From positions 226,263 through 286,262 of the forward strand of contig MNCI01004643.1 of the NCBI GenBank assembly GCA_015680685.1: a stretch of DNA of 60,000 bases, given 5' to 3'. The position numbers and the translations under genes were made by a program. Source of the stretch: Gnetum montanum. Lineage: Eukaryota; Streptophyta; Gnetopsida; Gnetales; Gnetaceae. How positions within the stretch are numbered: the first letter of the stretch is position 1; each line of letters begins with the position of its first letter. Below are positions 59,582-60,000 of this stretch, piece after piece. The notes below the pieces were generated by a model that did no database searches, was not told the DNA's origin, and worked only from the letters and a program-made list of their open reading frames with translations.

Positions 59582-59599
59582 TGGTGTCATTGCCAAGAC
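59582..59599 (+). promoter_or_regulatory. Primer binding site of J (tRNA-Asp), decayed
   Basis: TGGTGTCATTGCCAAGAC follows the LTR end after one base. The family form is TGGCGCCGTTGCCGGGGA. Confidence 0.7.
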
Positions 59600-60000
59600 A
59601 TAATTCCATGATGCTAATAAGATCAAGATCATTCTTATTCATTGCAACATTTCATTTTGTTTTTGGGATCTAACACCCTTTCCCTTAAAAAATATTTCTT
59701 CTATCCTTATCAAATTTATCATTTGATTGGAACATGATTCTAAGTAGTTGAACTATTTGCAGTGAGTGATTTTTTAAACCTTGTATTATTACTTTTATTT
59801 TATCATTATTCATATTTTCACTGAAATTAATAAACAAGTATGCATAATATTAACTCATAGACCAATGGAAAGGATGTATTGGAGTCAAATCCTCTTAGCT
59901 AAAGAGTTGATATATTAAAATTGTATTAAATTATATAGATGAAGAACTAATAAACACTTGTATGGGGAGAGTAAAATAAAAATCTTATCTAACTTATCTA
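59600..60000. other. Sequence after the J primer site, with an LTR-like segment
   Basis: 59603-59660 resembles 58975-59040 inside LTR J (ATAAGATCAAGATCATTCTT against GTAAGATCAAGATCATTGTT). The rest is AT-rich without recognisable features. Confidence 0.4.

Overview
The window reads as an old, gene-poor, AT-rich plant nuclear region made almost entirely of degraded retrotransposons; I found no host gene, rRNA or tRNA gene that I can support. The plant origin follows from Athila/Tat-type and chromovirus Ty3/gypsy proteins, a tRNA-Asp primer site, a tRNA-derived SINE and a plant-type LINE. The density of nested, stop-riddled elements suggests a very large genome, perhaps a gymnosperm, but that last step is inference.  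Layout. 1-3944 (+) is the 3' part of an Athila-like element (B) with an unusually long reading frame downstream of where pol would lie. Its 3' LTR is interrupted by element A (3945-9788, minus strand, gag only) and resumes at 9789-10112. 10113-10900 is unassigned. 10901-28699 is element D (minus strand, gag-PR-RT-RH and part of IN), split in its RNase H region by a complete element C (13545-23170, minus strand, both LTRs, gag-PR-RT-RH-IN). 28700-31470 (+) is a 5'-truncated chromovirus pol (F). 32957-33193 is an assembly gap. 34380-37540 (+) is a LINE. 37865-44610 is an LTR element without recognisable pol (G). 45420-46403 is a gag remnant of another element (H). 46900-49100 holds diverged direct and tandem repeats. 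49220-50231 is an LTR remnant carrying a SINE. 50235-58442 is element E (minus strand, duplicated left LTR, gag and protease, no RT or integrase). 58443-59600 holds a short inverted stub, an opposite-strand LTR (J) and its primer site.  How the parts work together. A, B, C, D, E, G and J appear to be one broad family: LTRs start near TGATGAG and end near CTCATCA, the primer site matches the 3' end of tRNA-Asp, and a polypurine tract ending GGGGGTA abuts the LTR where preserved. In C and D gag, protease, RT, RNase H and integrase are in normal order. A and E kept the cis signals (primer site, LTR, polypurine tract) but lost most or all of pol, so they could only have moved with proteins supplied in trans. 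Between integrase and the 3' LTR the family carries a roughly 1.3-1.6 kb non-coding spacer bracketed by polypurine-like motifs, then a splice-acceptor-like AG directly before an ATG, then a variable cassette: a roughly 900-codon coiled-coil frame in B, a shortened version in A, and a short unrelated frame in C and E. This cassette and its flanking signals are the best candidate for something undescribed.  All coding regions are broken. Many in-frame stops sit where related copies have Gln or Trp, as expected from C-to-T decay of methylated DNA. Coordinates of degraded domains are approximate, and similarities between copies were judged by eye.
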